Source of the DNA: Pontiella desulfatans
GTDB taxonomy: Bacteria > Verrucomicrobiota > Kiritimatiellia > Kiritimatiellales > Pontiellaceae
Assembly (NCBI RefSeq): GCF_900890425.1
Contig: NZ_CAAHFG010000005.1
Coordinates: 62,001-126,000, forward strand
Length of the DNA stretch: 64,000 nt
Direction of reading: 5' to 3'
Shown one piece after another: positions 45,513 to 56,721 of this stretch. Positions within the stretch are counted from its first letter, which is position 1. Each line of letters starts with the position of its first letter. The notes under the pieces were generated by a model. The model saw only the letters and a list, made by a program, of their open reading frames with translations, was not told the origin of the DNA and did not search any database. Position numbers and translations under genes: made by a program.

Positions 45513-45704
45513 CAAGAAAGCGACCTCCACGGCGCTAGGGTCGAACTGGAGGATGTCAGCCAGCAGCTGAAGTATGCATCACGGCTAGCCCCTCATGTAG
45601 AAGAAGGCGGTCGCTATCGTAAATCCGGAATCTCCATTTGGGGGCGGTTGCTTCGGGCTATCATTAAATGGAACAGGAAGTGTGGTCAGGTCGTCAAAAG
45701 GTAG
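45513..45704 (+). pseudogene. ORF remnant without start codon
   Basis: The stretch 45199-45977 has no intact gene. One frame of 63 codons between a TGA and a TAG reads QESDLHGARVELEDVSQQLK and SGISIWGRLLRAIIKWNRK, with no plausible start. It looks like the decayed end of a gene; the family was not recognised. Confidence 0.35.
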
Positions 45705-45977
45705 GGATGTAAATTTCTATTGAGGATCGGGCTGAGGATTATATGTGCCTTCGGCTTCATTCCAGGATCGGGACTGCGCTCTGATGGCGATTAATTTTCC
45801 AAATGATACCTATCGCGATGACCGGGTATTAACCCTCTCAAGTCGGGCTTATCCCCAATACGGTAGATAGCGGCATTGAAAGGAAAGGCTATATTTTAAT
45901 CCTTATACACGGCGTAGGTGTTGGGCTATGTCGGTATATCATTATACATAAAAGACTTAGGGTTAAAGTAGCTGTAG

Positions 45978-47939
45978 ATGAATAGAGCGGTAATAGAAAG
46001 CAGATATTTGAAGCGGGAACTGGTGTTCGATGCCGGGTCGATGCGCTCAATGGCATTTTATGCCGGAACGGGCAATGAACCGCTCGCGGATATCTCGGTT
46101 GCGGATGAAGCGACGGTCACGATTGACGGGATCGAATATGTGCTGGGCAGCACGGGCTGTTCTGCAGAAACCGTAAAGACTCCGAGGGGTCAGCAACTGA
46201 TCATTACCTGCGGTGAACAACCTGAACTTTCCGGTGTGGTCGTGAAACTGGTGTACGAGGCCTTTGACGATGTTCCGGCGCTGACTAAGCATATCAATGT
46301 GGAAAACGAAGGTCCGCGGGAGATATGCATCAACGGCATACAAGTCGAACGCATCAAACCGTTGATCGGAAAAAGTCATAAACTGTTGCTGGAGGACGAT
46401 TATGTCCGTGACGCGCTTACGGTGGATGGAAAACGAGTTTACAGCCCCTGGATCGAAAAACATCGCCGGTATATCGATGCCTTTCTGAATCCCGGTGAAG
46501 AGGCATACTGCTTTGCCTATCCGGTGGATATGGATTGGGAGCTGAGGGCCGGCGAACGTTTTGAGTCATTTAAGGTGTATGAGTTTGTTGTGCCGAATAC
46601 GGAAGAGGCGGGCCTGGCGGTCCGCAAGGCGACCCGCGCGCTTTTCCCGTGGACTTGTGACCGTGCGCTGGGCTGCAGCCTGGCGCCGGCGTCGAAGGTT
46701 GAGGAATATTATGTGGGCATTGACCGGGTTGCTGAAGCCGGCTTTGAATATGTCCATCTGAATCACGGCTGGATCAAGGGCGTGATGACGTCGCCCCTGT
46801 TTACCAATTACAGCGATTATGCGCTGCGCCCGGAGCTGTTTCAAAATGGGTGGGATGATATCCGCAAGCTGTCGGACTACGCGCACGCGAAAGGATTGCA
46901 GATTTCATTTTATTCTATCTATGTCAACACCTGGATGGAAGAGGGGGCGAATACCCCTAAAGCCTATACGGACCATGACTGGGAACTGATCTGGGCGGAT
47001 GACGACGACAGCAGTCGTTGGGGTACTACGTTGGATCCCGCAGCGGGCTGGGGCGAGGTGGTGAACCGGAAGCTGTCGGAGGCGATTGATAAGGGCGGTT
47101 TTGATGCCTACCATCTGGATGGCCCTTACTATGGCGATATTTCTGTGGCTGAAAACCGTTCCGTGAAACCCGGCGGACCGAATCAGATGCTGGCGTGGGA
47201 ATATCAGAAGACTTTCTACGAAAGGATGAAAGCGTCGGGTATTCATGGCGAGGCGGCCCAGGGATTCCAGGCATTTGCCCATGGCATGAGCCGAATTACG
47301 ACGACCGGTTATGAAGAGGGCGATTTCGGTGATAAACCGATCCAGCAGCAGATTCTGGCGAACCGCAAAGCCGCTTATGATTTTACGAAGCTATACCGGC
47401 CTGAGCAGGCCACAACAGTCCTTCCGATCGTTGCCTGGAGTCCGGATGAGGATGCGCCGGATCTGCTGGTACCGATGGAAGAACATGCAGATGAATACAA
47501 CGCCTACCTAGCCAATGTATATGGCTACGGATTTGAGGGAAAACCTTTTTGCAAAGTGCCCTTTGAAGGGCCGAAGAGCAAGGCGGTCGTGCAGCGCTGG
47601 CTGACCTTCTGGAAAGATCATTCCGAGTATTTTAAACAAGGGTATCTGCTCCATCTCAAGAAACCTGACGGGGAGCATCTTGATGCGGTCATGCATCTGC
47701 TCGATACCGGGCGGGAAGAAAAGGCCCTAGTCGTAGTGTATAACCCGGCAGAGCTGGAGTTGTCCGGCGGGATCAATCTTTCGGTCCCCGGATTTGAGGG
47801 GCGCGAAAAGACCTGGGGCTATAAGGCGGAATCCGGCGCGACCGGGACTGTGGAGGGGGACTGTCTTCCGGTCTCTGTACCCCCGTCTGACGCAACCTGG
47901 TACGAACTGTGGGAATTAAAAGAACAAGGGGACATCTGA
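45978..47939 (+). CDS. GH36-like (clan GH-D type) glycoside hydrolase
   Basis: 653 residues without a visible signal peptide. An N-terminal beta-sandwich (MRSMAFYAGTGNEPLADIS, VKLVYEAFDDVPALTKHINV) precedes a TIM barrel from about 220 to 560. FDAYHLDGPYYGD (Asp about 380) is a candidate nucleophile and EGDFGD lies in a later strand. A C-terminal beta-domain follows (EKALVVVYNPAELELSGGI). The layout fits GH36/GH31-type alpha-galactosidase-like enzymes. It is followed two bases later by the symporter, so imported oligosaccharides are probably cleaved inside the cell. The exact CAZy family is uncertain. Confidence 0.75.
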   Translation: MNRAVIESRYLKRELVFDAGSMRSMAFYAGTGNEPLADISVADEATVTIDGIEYVLGSTGCSAETVKTPRGQQLIITCGEQPELSGVVVKLVYEAFDDVPALTKHINVENEGPREICINGIQVERIKPLIGKSHKLLLEDDYVRDALTVDGKRVYSPWIEKHRRYIDAFLNPGEEAYCFAYPVDMDWELRAGERFESFKVYEFVVPNTEEAGLAVRKATRALFPWTCDRALGCSLAPASKVEEYYVGIDRVAEAGFEYVHLNHGWIKGVMTSPLFTNYSDYALRPELFQNGWDDIRKLSDYAHAKGLQISFYSIYVNTWMEEGANTPKAYTDHDWELIWADDDDSSRWGTTLDPAAGWGEVVNRKLSEAIDKGGFDAYHLDGPYYGDISVAENRSVKPGGPNQMLAWEYQKTFYERMKASGIHGEAAQGFQAFAHGMSRITTTGYEEGDFGDKPIQQQILANRKAAYDFTKLYRPEQATTVLPIVAWSPDEDAPDLLVPMEEHADEYNAYLANVYGYGFEGKPFCKVPFEGPKSKAVVQRWLTFWKDHSEYFKQGYLLHLKKPDGEHLDAVMHLLDTGREEKALVVVYNPAELELSGGINLSVPGFEGREKTWGYKAESGATGTVEGDCLPVSVPPSDATWYELWELKEQGDI

Positions 47940-47940
47940 A

Positions 47941-49767
47941 ATGTCGTTTGGTAACCTCCACCTGATCGATTGGATCGTGGTAATCATCTATTTTGTGGTC
48001 TGTATTATTGTTGGCCTGTTGTTTGTCAAAAAAGCCAGCGGCAGTACCGATGACTACTTTCTTGCCGGCCGGAAGCTTCCTTGGTGGATAGCCGGGACAT
48101 CTATTGTCGCCACCATGTTTGCCGCGGATACTCCGCTTTTTCATACTGGAAACGTGAGACAATTCGGTCTGGATGCAGGCTGGCTGTTCTTTATACCCGG
48201 ATTTGGTGTGGTGATGGCTGCGGTGCTGTTTGCGCGGTTGTGGCGCCGGGCGAGGGTAGTGACCGAAGTTGAACTCTTAGAGATGCGGTATTCAGGCAAG
48301 GCCGCCACGGTTTTCCGGGGATTTAACGCGGTATACGGCGGGGTCTTCAAGGCGGCCGTAACGCTGGGCTGGGTTACGCTTGCCATGGGCGTTATTCTCG
48401 AATCACTGTTCGGTATAGATCGATATATCGGCACCATGATCTTCATGGGCATTGTTTTGGTTTATTCCATCAGCTCCGGTCTTTGGGGGGTGGTTGCCAC
48501 GGACTTCATTCAGTACATCGTTGCTACATTCGGCACCATCTATCTTGCTTTTGCCGCGGTCAAGGAGTGCGGAGGCCTGGTCGCCATGCGGGAACAGCTG
48601 ATGGCTGTTCCTGATTGGAGTGGAAGTGCCATGCGCGTCATTCCCGATCCCTCTGCCTGGAATCCGAATTTCAGCTGGATGCTGATTATTGGCTGGCTGT
48701 TGATCTACAGTATTGAGCTGTCCACCTCCGGCGGCTTTATGGGGCAGCGCATCTATGCATCGAAGGATGAGAAGAATGCATCGCATTCGCTCCTGTGGTT
48801 CGGCTTCTGCTACTACGTACTGAACGGTTGGCCGTGGATCGTGACGGGGCTGGCTTCCATCATTATTCTCGGTGCCACCAACGAAGCCGCCGGACTAGAA
48901 AACTATGATGGCACCTATCCGGCGATGATTGTTAAACTGATGCCGGTCGGTATGCTGGGCATTATGGGCGCGGCAATGATTGCCGCCTTCATGTCCACTA
49001 TTTCCACGATTTTGAACTGGGGTTCATCGCTGATGGTGAACGATTTCTATCGCCGATTTGTCGTGAAAGGCAAGAGCAAGCATCATTATGTCTGGGCATC
49101 GCGGGCTTTCTCATTGGGACTCGCCGTATTCGGGGTCTGGTTTGCCTTCCAGTTCGACAGCATCACGCAGATTCTTCTGCGCATGCCGCTGTACCTGATC
49201 GGCGGTGTGTTGGTCTTTGTTTTCCGCTGGCTCTGGTCCCGTACCAACATATGGTCCGAGATTGCCGCCATGGTCGGTTCCATTGTTGTCGCGCTCTTTA
49301 TTGATTTTATTCTGGTGCCGAAACTGCACATCTGGGAGCCGAACGAGGCGATTCCCGACCATAACTGGTTTGTTTACTTCGGCCATAAAATGGTGCTGGT
49401 TCTGGTGGCCACGACCGTCATCTGGGTCATTACCACCTTGCTGACCAAGCCGGTGGATGATGAGACGCTGAAGAAATTTTATAAACACACTGTCCCGCCG
49501 GGGCCGGGCTGGAAGCGCATCCGGAAGCTCTGTGGAGAGGAAACACCGCAGCCTTCGCCGTTGAGTAAAATCCTGCTGGCCTGGCTGTCGGGGGTTGTCG
49601 GTCTCTTTGTCCTGTTGTTTGCAATCGGATACCTGGTCGCATGCCAATGGGTGATGAGCGGGGTGCTGCTGGCTGTGTCCGCAGCCGGGTTTATAGCCTA
49701 CTTCAAGCTGTACAGCACCTTAACGCACTACGATGACCTTGATCAGCAGGACTACGACGTAAGCTGA
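47941..49767 (+). CDS. Sodium:solute symporter (SSS) family transporter
   Basis: 608 residues with about 13-14 hydrophobic spans. Start IDWIVVIIYFVVCIIVGLLF, then SGSTDDYFLAGRKLPWWIAG and GTSIVATMFAADTPL, the conserved SSS core. A large late hydrophilic loop GPGWKRIRKLCGEETPQP precedes the last spans. It imports a sugar or related solute with sodium. ATG 47941 comes right after the hydrolase stop; the two likely form an operon. The ABC/TonB alternative is absent, as is common in Kiritimatiellota and Planctomycetota loci. Confidence 0.93.
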   Translation: MSFGNLHLIDWIVVIIYFVVCIIVGLLFVKKASGSTDDYFLAGRKLPWWIAGTSIVATMFAADTPLFHTGNVRQFGLDAGWLFFIPGFGVVMAAVLFARLWRRARVVTEVELLEMRYSGKAATVFRGFNAVYGGVFKAAVTLGWVTLAMGVILESLFGIDRYIGTMIFMGIVLVYSISSGLWGVVATDFIQYIVATFGTIYLAFAAVKECGGLVAMREQLMAVPDWSGSAMRVIPDPSAWNPNFSWMLIIGWLLIYSIELSTSGGFMGQRIYASKDEKNASHSLLWFGFCYYVLNGWPWIVTGLASIIILGATNEAAGLENYDGTYPAMIVKLMPVGMLGIMGAAMIAAFMSTISTILNWGSSLMVNDFYRRFVVKGKSKHHYVWASRAFSLGLAVFGVWFAFQFDSITQILLRMPLYLIGGVLVFVFRWLWSRTNIWSEIAAMVGSIVVALFIDFILVPKLHIWEPNEAIPDHNWFVYFGHKMVLVLVATTVIWVITTLLTKPVDDETLKKFYKHTVPPGPGWKRIRKLCGEETPQPSPLSKILLAWLSGVVGLFVLLFAIGYLVACQWVMSGVLLAVSAAGFIAYFKLYSTLTHYDDLDQQDYDVS

Positions 49768-49839
49768 GATCATAATTTAGGAGTCCGGCGCGGGTCGGAC
49801 GAATGGAAAATATAGTTAACCAAAAATCGAGAGATAGAT

Positions 49840-51798
49840 ATGAATATAAAAAAAACAGACGGTAAACTGGAGGTCAATGGCGACTGCTACACCTTGACGT
49901 ATGATGCGGAGCGTCCGCTGCATGTAAACATTATGTACTCTAACGGCATCGGTGCTGAATTCTTCGTGGCGTCCGGTTGTGACCGCGATGACGGAATCGA
50001 TGAGCTGATCGAATTGAGCGCGCCGACGATCGATGAGTCCGGCGAAACTGCGGTGTTGCAGTTTGTCGGGAAAACCACCCTGTGGGATAAAGTGGAATAC
50101 AGCTTTGAGCTGGGTACAGAACAGATTGTTTACGGCTACAAAGTCTACGGGCAGGGCAAACTCGAAAACGTTCGCTACTTTGAAGGCTTCCTCAAAGACG
50201 ATCCCGCGCGCGAAAAATATTTTTATCCTTACTTCTGCGGCCCGGGCCGTCATCTGGCCTACCATCGCCCGGTCAAGGATTTCATGACATCATCAACCCC
50301 CAACTTCGATGTGCTTTATACGTTTTGTGTGACCTCCGCTGACAAGCGCGTGTTCGGCTTCTACGAAGATGCAAGCATTCGTGTAGATGGGGATCGCCAT
50401 TACTTCGGCGGAGACTGGCTCGCAACCCCGGCTCCATTCCTCTTCATGATGGGAAATAAGGAACAGAAGAACTGGGTCACACTCGGCCTTGCTGTGAAAA
50501 CCGGCGAAGCCGGCTTCATGGGCTATCACTATCGTGGTGGCGAAGGGTTTGGTCTTGAGCTCGATTATTATGGCTACACCGAAGTGAACGGGGAGTGGGA
50601 AAGTCCCAAAATCCTGATGATGGAAGCCGGTAAGAACGTTTATGATGCCCTTGATGACCACACGGCATTTTTGGCTGAAAACGGATGCATGGCGAAGAAA
50701 GATCGCAGCGAAACTCCGACCTGGTGGAAAAAGCCGATCTTCGGCGGGTGGGGCGAGCAGGTCTATCACTCAAACCGCTGGGATAACTATTTGAGTGGTG
50801 ATCATGATGACTGGGCAAAAGACAACTGTGATAGGTTCTGCACGCAGGCGGCCTACGAAGAAATGCTCACGACCTTGGAGTCGAAAGGCATTGATCCGAC
50901 CATCCTCATCATTGATAACCGTTGGTTCCTGAACGAGTCACATCTCGAAGTCGATACGGAACTGTGGCCGGACCTCAAGGGCTTTATTGCCGATCAGCAT
51001 GCGAAGGACCGCAAGGTCATCCTGTGGGTATCTCCATGGAGCTACTGCAAGTCGGCAAAAGGCTCAGCGCTTCCGGTCGAGGAAAGCATGATGGTTCATG
51101 AAGATGAACTTTATTCGCTCGAGTTGGATACAGATGTCTTCTACAAAGCATGCAAGCGTGATGTCAAAAAGGTGACTCGCTATCATCCGCTGCCGGAACC
51201 GACCCTTACCGATCCCAACTGGAAGTATGTTGCTGACCCGCAAAACCCGGCATACATTAAACGCATTAAAGACCGCATCAAGTATCTGCTGTCTGAGGAC
51301 GGGCTGAATGCGGACGGGTTTGAGTTTGACTACACCCATTTCATTCCGCGTTTCCGGGCAACGAAGCCGGTTGGGTGTGAGCATGAGGTCAAGTGGGGCA
51401 ACGAGGCGCTTCATAACATGATCGAGCTTTATTATTATGGTGCGAAGGAAGCGAAGGAAGATGCATTGGTTATCTCGCATACCTTTAATCCATATTTCAA
51501 CGATGTGATCGACATGCTGCGCCTGCAGGATATCTACACGGATATGAAAAGCATTGTTCCGCAGATGGATCATCGTGCAAAGATTGCTCAGAAGGTTGCG
51601 CCTGCGTGTGAGATTCATACCGATCAGCATCCGATGCCGAGTTTAGAAGCGTGGGAAGAATATGCTCAGTACCAACCGGGAATCGGGAATCCGTGCCTCT
51701 ACTATGTTACTGGTATGGAAACGACCAAGGAAAAGATCACGGATGAGCAGTGGAAACTGCTGGGCGACGTCTGGAAGAAATACAACGACTCCCTGTAA
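49840..51798 (+). CDS. TIM-barrel glycoside hydrolase, clan GH-D/GH31-like
   Basis: 652 residues, no signal peptide. A beta-rich N-terminal half (EFFVASGCDRDDGIDELIELS; GPGRHLAYHRPVKDFMTSS) precedes a barrel: PIFGGWGEQVYHSNRW, IDPTILIIDNRWF, KVILWVSPWSYCKS and NADGFEFDYTHFIPRFR, whose Asp (about 496) is the candidate nucleophile. The end EYAQYQPGIGNPCLYYVTG completes the barrel. It resembles alpha-glycosidases of GH31/GH36 in topology, but the family assignment is tentative. Cytoplasmic, next to the symporter gene. Confidence 0.72.
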   Translation: MNIKKTDGKLEVNGDCYTLTYDAERPLHVNIMYSNGIGAEFFVASGCDRDDGIDELIELSAPTIDESGETAVLQFVGKTTLWDKVEYSFELGTEQIVYGYKVYGQGKLENVRYFEGFLKDDPAREKYFYPYFCGPGRHLAYHRPVKDFMTSSTPNFDVLYTFCVTSADKRVFGFYEDASIRVDGDRHYFGGDWLATPAPFLFMMGNKEQKNWVTLGLAVKTGEAGFMGYHYRGGEGFGLELDYYGYTEVNGEWESPKILMMEAGKNVYDALDDHTAFLAENGCMAKKDRSETPTWWKKPIFGGWGEQVYHSNRWDNYLSGDHDDWAKDNCDRFCTQAAYEEMLTTLESKGIDPTILIIDNRWFLNESHLEVDTELWPDLKGFIADQHAKDRKVILWVSPWSYCKSAKGSALPVEESMMVHEDELYSLELDTDVFYKACKRDVKKVTRYHPLPEPTLTDPNWKYVADPQNPAYIKRIKDRIKYLLSEDGLNADGFEFDYTHFIPRFRATKPVGCEHEVKWGNEALHNMIELYYYGAKEAKEDALVISHTFNPYFNDVIDMLRLQDIYTDMKSIVPQMDHRAKIAQKVAPACEIHTDQHPMPSLEAWEEYAQYQPGIGNPCLYYVTGMETTKEKITDEQWKLLGDVWKKYNDSL

Positions 51799-51827
51799 GG
51801 GTTGAGAGCGGCAAAAAGGTGAAGAAT

Positions 51828-54689
51828 ATGAGAAAAGTGATTAAATGGTTTGTGCTGCTTCTTGTTGCCCAGAACCTTTTTGCCGCTCCTGCGGTGCTGG
51901 AGGCGGGACGGTTTAAGCTGCGCTTCGCCGCAGACGGGAAGCCGGCATCGTTTGCGTTGCCGGATGGAACGGAACTGCTGAATGTAGGCGATCCCGGGCG
52001 GGGTTTTTATCTAAAGAATGCCAGTAAAGCAGTCATCGATCTGCCGGTGGTCTGGGTTCGGGATTCGAATCAACTGATCGTTGAATCCGAGAACCGCACC
52101 CAGCAGATCATCTTCGATCTGACGGAAGGCGATCAGTATGTGGGGTTGCAGATCAGGCAACTGAAAGGGATTCCGAAGTCCAGCGCGCTGACGCTGCACT
52201 TTGAGATGAATGCAGGCGGGAATGTGAAAGCACTCGCGCTCGACTTCATGACCCCGCACCTAGATCATCTGAAGGGTCGGATTCAGGTGGATTGGCCCTT
52301 CCTCTATCACCGCTATAAGGACGATCCGCTCGGCGGGTTTGCGCTCTACTGTCCAACGGATAAAACGGATGAAGACGATACCTTGCTGCATATGTGGGGT
52401 GAATTGGACCTTCCGCATCCGGCGGTGAATGGCGAGTGGGATTACGCGGCCGCCAAAAAGTGGATGAAACAATGGCTGGCGGAGTTTTCGGATCAAAGCC
52501 GCATGATGTTCGAAGCCGAGTCGCTGGAGGACCTGTATGAGGGCTCCAAATACGCCGAGGCCGCCGGGCTGAAGGGGATCTACCTGATGCCGTGGGTATG
52601 GCGCGGATCCTATTGGCCGACCGATATGACGAATGACGGGATTAATCTGGATGTATTCCCTGACGGCCGGAAGGATGTGGCGGAATTTTCTGCCTACCTG
52701 AAGGAAAGGGGCATGCGGCTGCTCTTTCATTATGTCAGCGGCGGAATCGGCTATAATGACCCCGTCTATATCGGCACCAAACCGGACCGCCGCTTGGCGA
52801 GCTGGGGCGGCGGGAAACTTGTGGGGCAGATTGATGCTGCCCAGACCACTATCCAGTTTCGGCCGGATAACGGAGTGGAGCTGCCGTACCGGATTCCCCG
52901 CGCCAATGTGCACAATTTTAATGGGCTGCCCCCGGCGATGCATTTTTTCCACAACTTCCAGATGATGCGTATCGGGGACGAGATCATTAAAGTCGGCTCC
53001 TTCGAGAATACGGATCAGGAAGTCTGGACGCTGAAGAACTGCGAGCGCGGGAAATTCACGACCCAGGCTGCTGCTCATGTTGAAGGGACTGATGCTTCCG
53101 GGCTGATCGATACCTATGACCAGAATTTCCTGCCGGACAATAATTCGACGCTGCTCGATGAAATTGCCGGTAATTTTGCCGGTCTGCTGAATGAATGCGG
53201 TGTGATGAACACCGAGTATGACGGCGGTGAGATCCATTGTTATGAAGGGCCGTCGAAATCGATCGGCTGGGGCTATAACAAATTTGCATGCAAGGTATAT
53301 ACCCAACTGGATCATCCGGTCATGGCAGACAGCAGCGCGGAACGCCCGCCGGAATGTAATTTTGAGTATAAGTTCAATGCCGTGAAAAAGCTGGTGGGGC
53401 CGATTAAAGGCCATCAATACTATGTGGCGTTGATGCCGGAGCATCCGTCGCGACCGGCCACGACCATGCTGGACGCGAACTTCCAGCTTAGTCAGGTTGC
53501 GGCCACCCGCAGCGCCTGCTTCGGGATTAAGACACAGGATCGTGGCGTAAGAATTTCAGATCTCAAGGCGCACGGCCTCGCTGCCGATATCTGCAAGCTG
53601 GTTGCGCAGTGGAAAAAGGCCAGTGACCTTATGACGGATGAACAGCGTCAGGCCATCCTCAGGAAAGGCGTTCGCTGGAACGACAATATCTGGCTGGGAG
53701 ACCGGCATACCGAAGATGACCTGGTGCAGGTTCTGAAAGAAGAGGACCATGCTTTCCTCATTGTTCCGGTTAAGGTGCTGACGCGGAACAATGAACGCGA
53801 TGTCAAATGGTGTGTCGGCCAGGAGCACGGCAGCATCGCTCCCAAGCAGTTTATCAGGCCGGGCGATGAACTGAAACTGCATAACCCCAATGACGAACAG
53901 GAGATGAAGTTTGTCCTGCGCGTGCTTTGGGAAACGGATTATGAGGATGAAGCCAATGTGGCTTTGGCGCCGGCCGCAACGAACCTGCAGGATCTGAATG
54001 ATACTCAGGCGTCGGATGAGGGTAACGCATTGCGCCTGAAATACCGGAATGACCGGGCGGAAGCGGTCTGGAACGGAGATAAACTTCCGGAGTGGGAGCA
54101 GACGGTCGATCTCAGCGCCAACCGCGCCATGGGCCTGTGGGTTGAGGGGGATGGTTCCGGCGCGTTGCTGCTGGTTCAGCTTCCTAAACGCGATTATGTG
54201 ATTCCCGTTGATTTCAAAGGACGGCGCTACATCGAGATTCCCCATGGGCAGGCCGCCTGGGCGGAAGGATTGTGGGGGTGGCGTATGGCCACCTGGAAGC
54301 ATGCGGATTACAATAATATTCATAAACTGAACATCGGCTTCGGCAAGGTTCCGGCATCAACGCATGCAGATATTTCTGTTGAGGGAATCAAAGCCCTGCG
54401 CGAAAAGGATGCTGAACTCGTTAACCCGGTTATTACCTGTGGAAAAGGCCGGATCAGAATCATGGGTACGATTGCAACCGGTCAGTATCTCGACTACAAG
54501 GGCGGCGATACCGCCACGGTCTACGACCGGAACTGGAATAAAGTGGAAGAGCTGAACGTACAAAAACAAAACTATTCCTGCGGGAACGGTCCCGTAACGG
54601 TTTCGGTTTCCGCCGACAATGCCGCGCGCCCATGGATGGAGATTCAGTGCACGACCGAAGGCAGCCTCATCCGGGTTCCAAAAAAATAG
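51828..54689 (+). CDS. Large secreted glycoside-hydrolase-like protein
   Basis: About 953 residues. The signal peptide [19 protein letters not shown] is cut before APAVLEAG. A beta-sandwich at about 30-190 is followed by a TIM-barrel-like middle: [56 protein letters not shown] (Asp about 465, Glu about 468) and [19 protein letters not shown]. Beta domains end the protein. I do not recognise a CAZy family. It is probably exported and acts on the intact polysaccharide. ATG 51828 is chosen for the signal peptide. Confidence 0.7.
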   Translation: MRKVIKWFVLLLVAQNLFAAPAVLEAGRFKLRFAADGKPASFALPDGTELLNVGDPGRGFYLKNASKAVIDLPVVWVRDSNQLIVESENRTQQIIFDLTEGDQYVGLQIRQLKGIPKSSALTLHFEMNAGGNVKALALDFMTPHLDHLKGRIQVDWPFLYHRYKDDPLGGFALYCPTDKTDEDDTLLHMWGELDLPHPAVNGEWDYAAAKKWMKQWLAEFSDQSRMMFEAESLEDLYEGSKYAEAAGLKGIYLMPWVWRGSYWPTDMTNDGINLDVFPDGRKDVAEFSAYLKERGMRLLFHYVSGGIGYNDPVYIGTKPDRRLASWGGGKLVGQIDAAQTTIQFRPDNGVELPYRIPRANVHNFNGLPPAMHFFHNFQMMRIGDEIIKVGSFENTDQEVWTLKNCERGKFTTQAAAHVEGTDASGLIDTYDQNFLPDNNSTLLDEIAGNFAGLLNECGVMNTEYDGGEIHCYEGPSKSIGWGYNKFACKVYTQLDHPVMADSSAERPPECNFEYKFNAVKKLVGPIKGHQYYVALMPEHPSRPATTMLDANFQLSQVAATRSACFGIKTQDRGVRISDLKAHGLAADICKLVAQWKKASDLMTDEQRQAILRKGVRWNDNIWLGDRHTEDDLVQVLKEEDHAFLIVPVKVLTRNNERDVKWCVGQEHGSIAPKQFIRPGDELKLHNPNDEQEMKFVLRVLWETDYEDEANVALAPAATNLQDLNDTQASDEGNALRLKYRNDRAEAVWNGDKLPEWEQTVDLSANRAMGLWVEGDGSGALLLVQLPKRDYVIPVDFKGRRYIEIPHGQAAWAEGLWGWRMATWKHADYNNIHKLNIGFGKVPASTHADISVEGIKALREKDAELVNPVITCGKGRIRIMGTIATGQYLDYKGGDTATVYDRNWNKVEELNVQKQNYSCGNGPVTVSVSADNAARPWMEIQCTTEGSLIRVPKK

Positions 54690-54732
54690 TTTTGAACGGA
54701 TTGATACATCAACATTCGGGAAAGGGACCACT

Positions 54733-56568
54733 ATGGCGGGAACCTGTTTGATGAGGATGGTCGTTGTGGCAGGTTTAATTACCGCAGTGGCTTATTCGGA
54801 GGGCAAACCACAGGCGACGAATGTGAGGTCGCCCAATGTGGTTATCGTGATTACCGATGACCAGGGCTATGGCGACCTGGCGTGTCATGGAAATCCGTAC
54901 ATCAGTACTCCCCATCTTGACCGGCTGGCCGGACAAAGTGTCCGGCTGGATAATTACCATGTCGACACCACGTGTGCACCGACCCGGGCGGCTCTGCTGA
55001 CCGGTCGGCACTCCAATCGCGTCGGGGTTTGGCATACCATTCAGGGCCGCAATATGATTCGCCGTCGTGAAATCACCATGGCGGATATTTTTGCGGACAA
55101 TGGCTATGCGACCGGCCTGTTTGGAAAGTGGCACCTTGGGGATGTTTATCCCTATCGCCCGGAAGACAACGGTTTTCAGCACTGCGTCTACCATCCGGCC
55201 GGTGGGGTCGGGCAGGCGCCGGACTACTGGGGTAACGATTACTTCGACGATACCTACATCAAAAACGGAACGTTTACGCGGTTCGAAGGGTTCTGCACCG
55301 ATGTCTGGTTTGAAGAAGGCATTGAATTTATCGAGGCCAACGCCAAAGCCGATACACCGTTTCTGGCCTATATTGCACCCAACGCACCGCATGGCCCGTT
55401 TTACTGCCCGAAGGAATATGCCGACCGGTATACTGGAAAACCCGGTGTGCCGCAGGCTGAGTTCTACGGTATGATTACACACATCGATGACAACATGGCG
55501 CGGCTTTTCCAGACATTGGAAACCTGCGGTGTTGCCGATAATACCATCCTCATTTTTACGACGGATAACGGCACGGCCGCCGGAACATGGAATGATGGAG
55601 GATTCAATGCCGGCATGCGCGGAACCAAAGGCTCGCAGTATGACGGTGGACACCGTGTTCCCTTTTTCCTGCGCTGGCCCGACGGCGGCCTCAGCACGGA
55701 ACAACGCATTTCAGATCTTACTGCCCATCTAGACATCCTGCCGACGCTGATCGATCTGTGCGGATTGACCGCTCCGGAAATTCAGTTTGATGGATTCAGT
55801 CTTCACGACCTTCTTTATAACGATGGAAACAACAGGCAGGAGCGTTCCATTGTGGTGGAAACACAACGGGTAGTGGATCCCGTCAAGTGGCGCAGTTGCA
55901 GCGTCATGACCGAGGACTGGCGGCTGATTGACGGCAAAGAACTCTATGACATGAGAACCGATCCCGGCCAGCAAACTGATGTCAGCGGGGATCATCCTGA
56001 AGTTGTTCAACGTCTGCGCGGAGAATATGAACAATTCTGGACCGATGTTTCGAAGGACCACGATCTGACCAGTTACATGCTGATCGGCTCCGATGAGTCT
56101 CCGGTTGTTACGTTGTCATCGCATGACTGGCTGGTTGAAGATGTCGCCTGGAATCAACCGCATGTACTGCAGGGTCGCTGTGCCAAGCCGGCGTATTGGG
56201 CCATAGAGATCGACCATGACGGTATCTATGAATTTTCGCTGCGGCGTTGGCCGGTTGAAGCTGATAAGGCCATTAATGATCCCAACGGCGGAAAAGGGTT
56301 TTCTTTTGATACGGCCCGTTTGTCCATAGGTGCTTTCAACGAGTCGAAATCGATTCCGGAAGGGGCGAAAGAGATCACCTTTCGGGTGCCGCTTAAGAAG
56401 GGTGTTGCGAAACTGGCGCCGCTGTTTTCCGGCGGAGGCGAGCAGGTCGCTCCGTATTATGTGTATGTGACGCACAACCCTGTTTCCGGCTGGAAGACCC
56501 CGCAGGGCATGGGAATCCCGGTGTATGATCCGGCTTATGGCCGGAGCCCCCCGCAGTTGAAAGATTAA
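54733..56568 (+). CDS. Formylglycine-dependent sulfatase (S1 family), secreted
   Basis: About 611 residues. The signal-like N-terminus [17 protein letters not shown] is followed by the sulfatase start [19 protein letters not shown]. The Cys-type active-site motif is [12 protein letters not shown] (Cys81, converted to formylglycine). Further metal and sulfate residues are in [22 protein letters not shown] and [16 protein letters not shown]-terminal extra domain spans about 430-611. It removes sulfate esters from a polysaccharide. No formylglycine-generating enzyme is in the window. The start ATG 54733 follows AAAGGGACC. Confidence 0.95.
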   Translation: MAGTCLMRMVVVAGLITAVAYSEGKPQATNVRSPNVVIVITDDQGYGDLACHGNPYISTPHLDRLAGQSVRLDNYHVDTTCAPTRAALLTGRHSNRVGVWHTIQGRNMIRRREITMADIFADNGYATGLFGKWHLGDVYPYRPEDNGFQHCVYHPAGGVGQAPDYWGNDYFDDTYIKNGTFTRFEGFCTDVWFEEGIEFIEANAKADTPFLAYIAPNAPHGPFYCPKEYADRYTGKPGVPQAEFYGMITHIDDNMARLFQTLETCGVADNTILIFTTDNGTAAGTWNDGGFNAGMRGTKGSQYDGGHRVPFFLRWPDGGLSTEQRISDLTAHLDILPTLIDLCGLTAPEIQFDGFSLHDLLYNDGNNRQERSIVVETQRVVDPVKWRSCSVMTEDWRLIDGKELYDMRTDPGQQTDVSGDHPEVVQRLRGEYEQFWTDVSKDHDLTSYMLIGSDESPVVTLSSHDWLVEDVAWNQPHVLQGRCAKPAYWAIEIDHDGIYEFSLRRWPVEADKAINDPNGGKGFSFDTARLSIGAFNESKSIPEGAKEITFRVPLKKGVAKLAPLFSGGGEQVAPYYVYVTHNPVSGWKTPQGMGIPVYDPAYGRSPPQLKD

Positions 56569-56627
56569 CGAGTAGCGCAGGGTAGATGCGGACCACCAAT
56601 GTGCCGATTTCGGCCCTACTGCGCCGC

Positions 56628-56646
56628 CTACCTCAAACTGTGGATG
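56628..56646 (+). promoter_or_regulatory. CTACC-AAACTGTGGAT motif, copy 1
   Basis: CTACCTCAAACTGTGGATG lies 76 bases before the fucosidase ATG. Close copies lie at 61104 and 62546. Confidence 0.55.
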
Positions 56647-56721
56647 TGCAGCTTAGAGCGGTGCGGTAGTATTTCACCATAATTTTAGCAGTATATTTGT
56701 ATTTGGAGAGGGTATCAGAAG

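Noticed and set aside
29051-45977. Second copy of the tRNA-Thr 3' end as attR
   Set aside because: No matching stretch was found by eye up to 46 kb. It may lie further right or outside the window.
52260-53444. 394-residue minus-strand frame opposite the large secreted hydrolase
   Set aside because: A shadow frame; it has no signal or motif and no ribosome-binding site.
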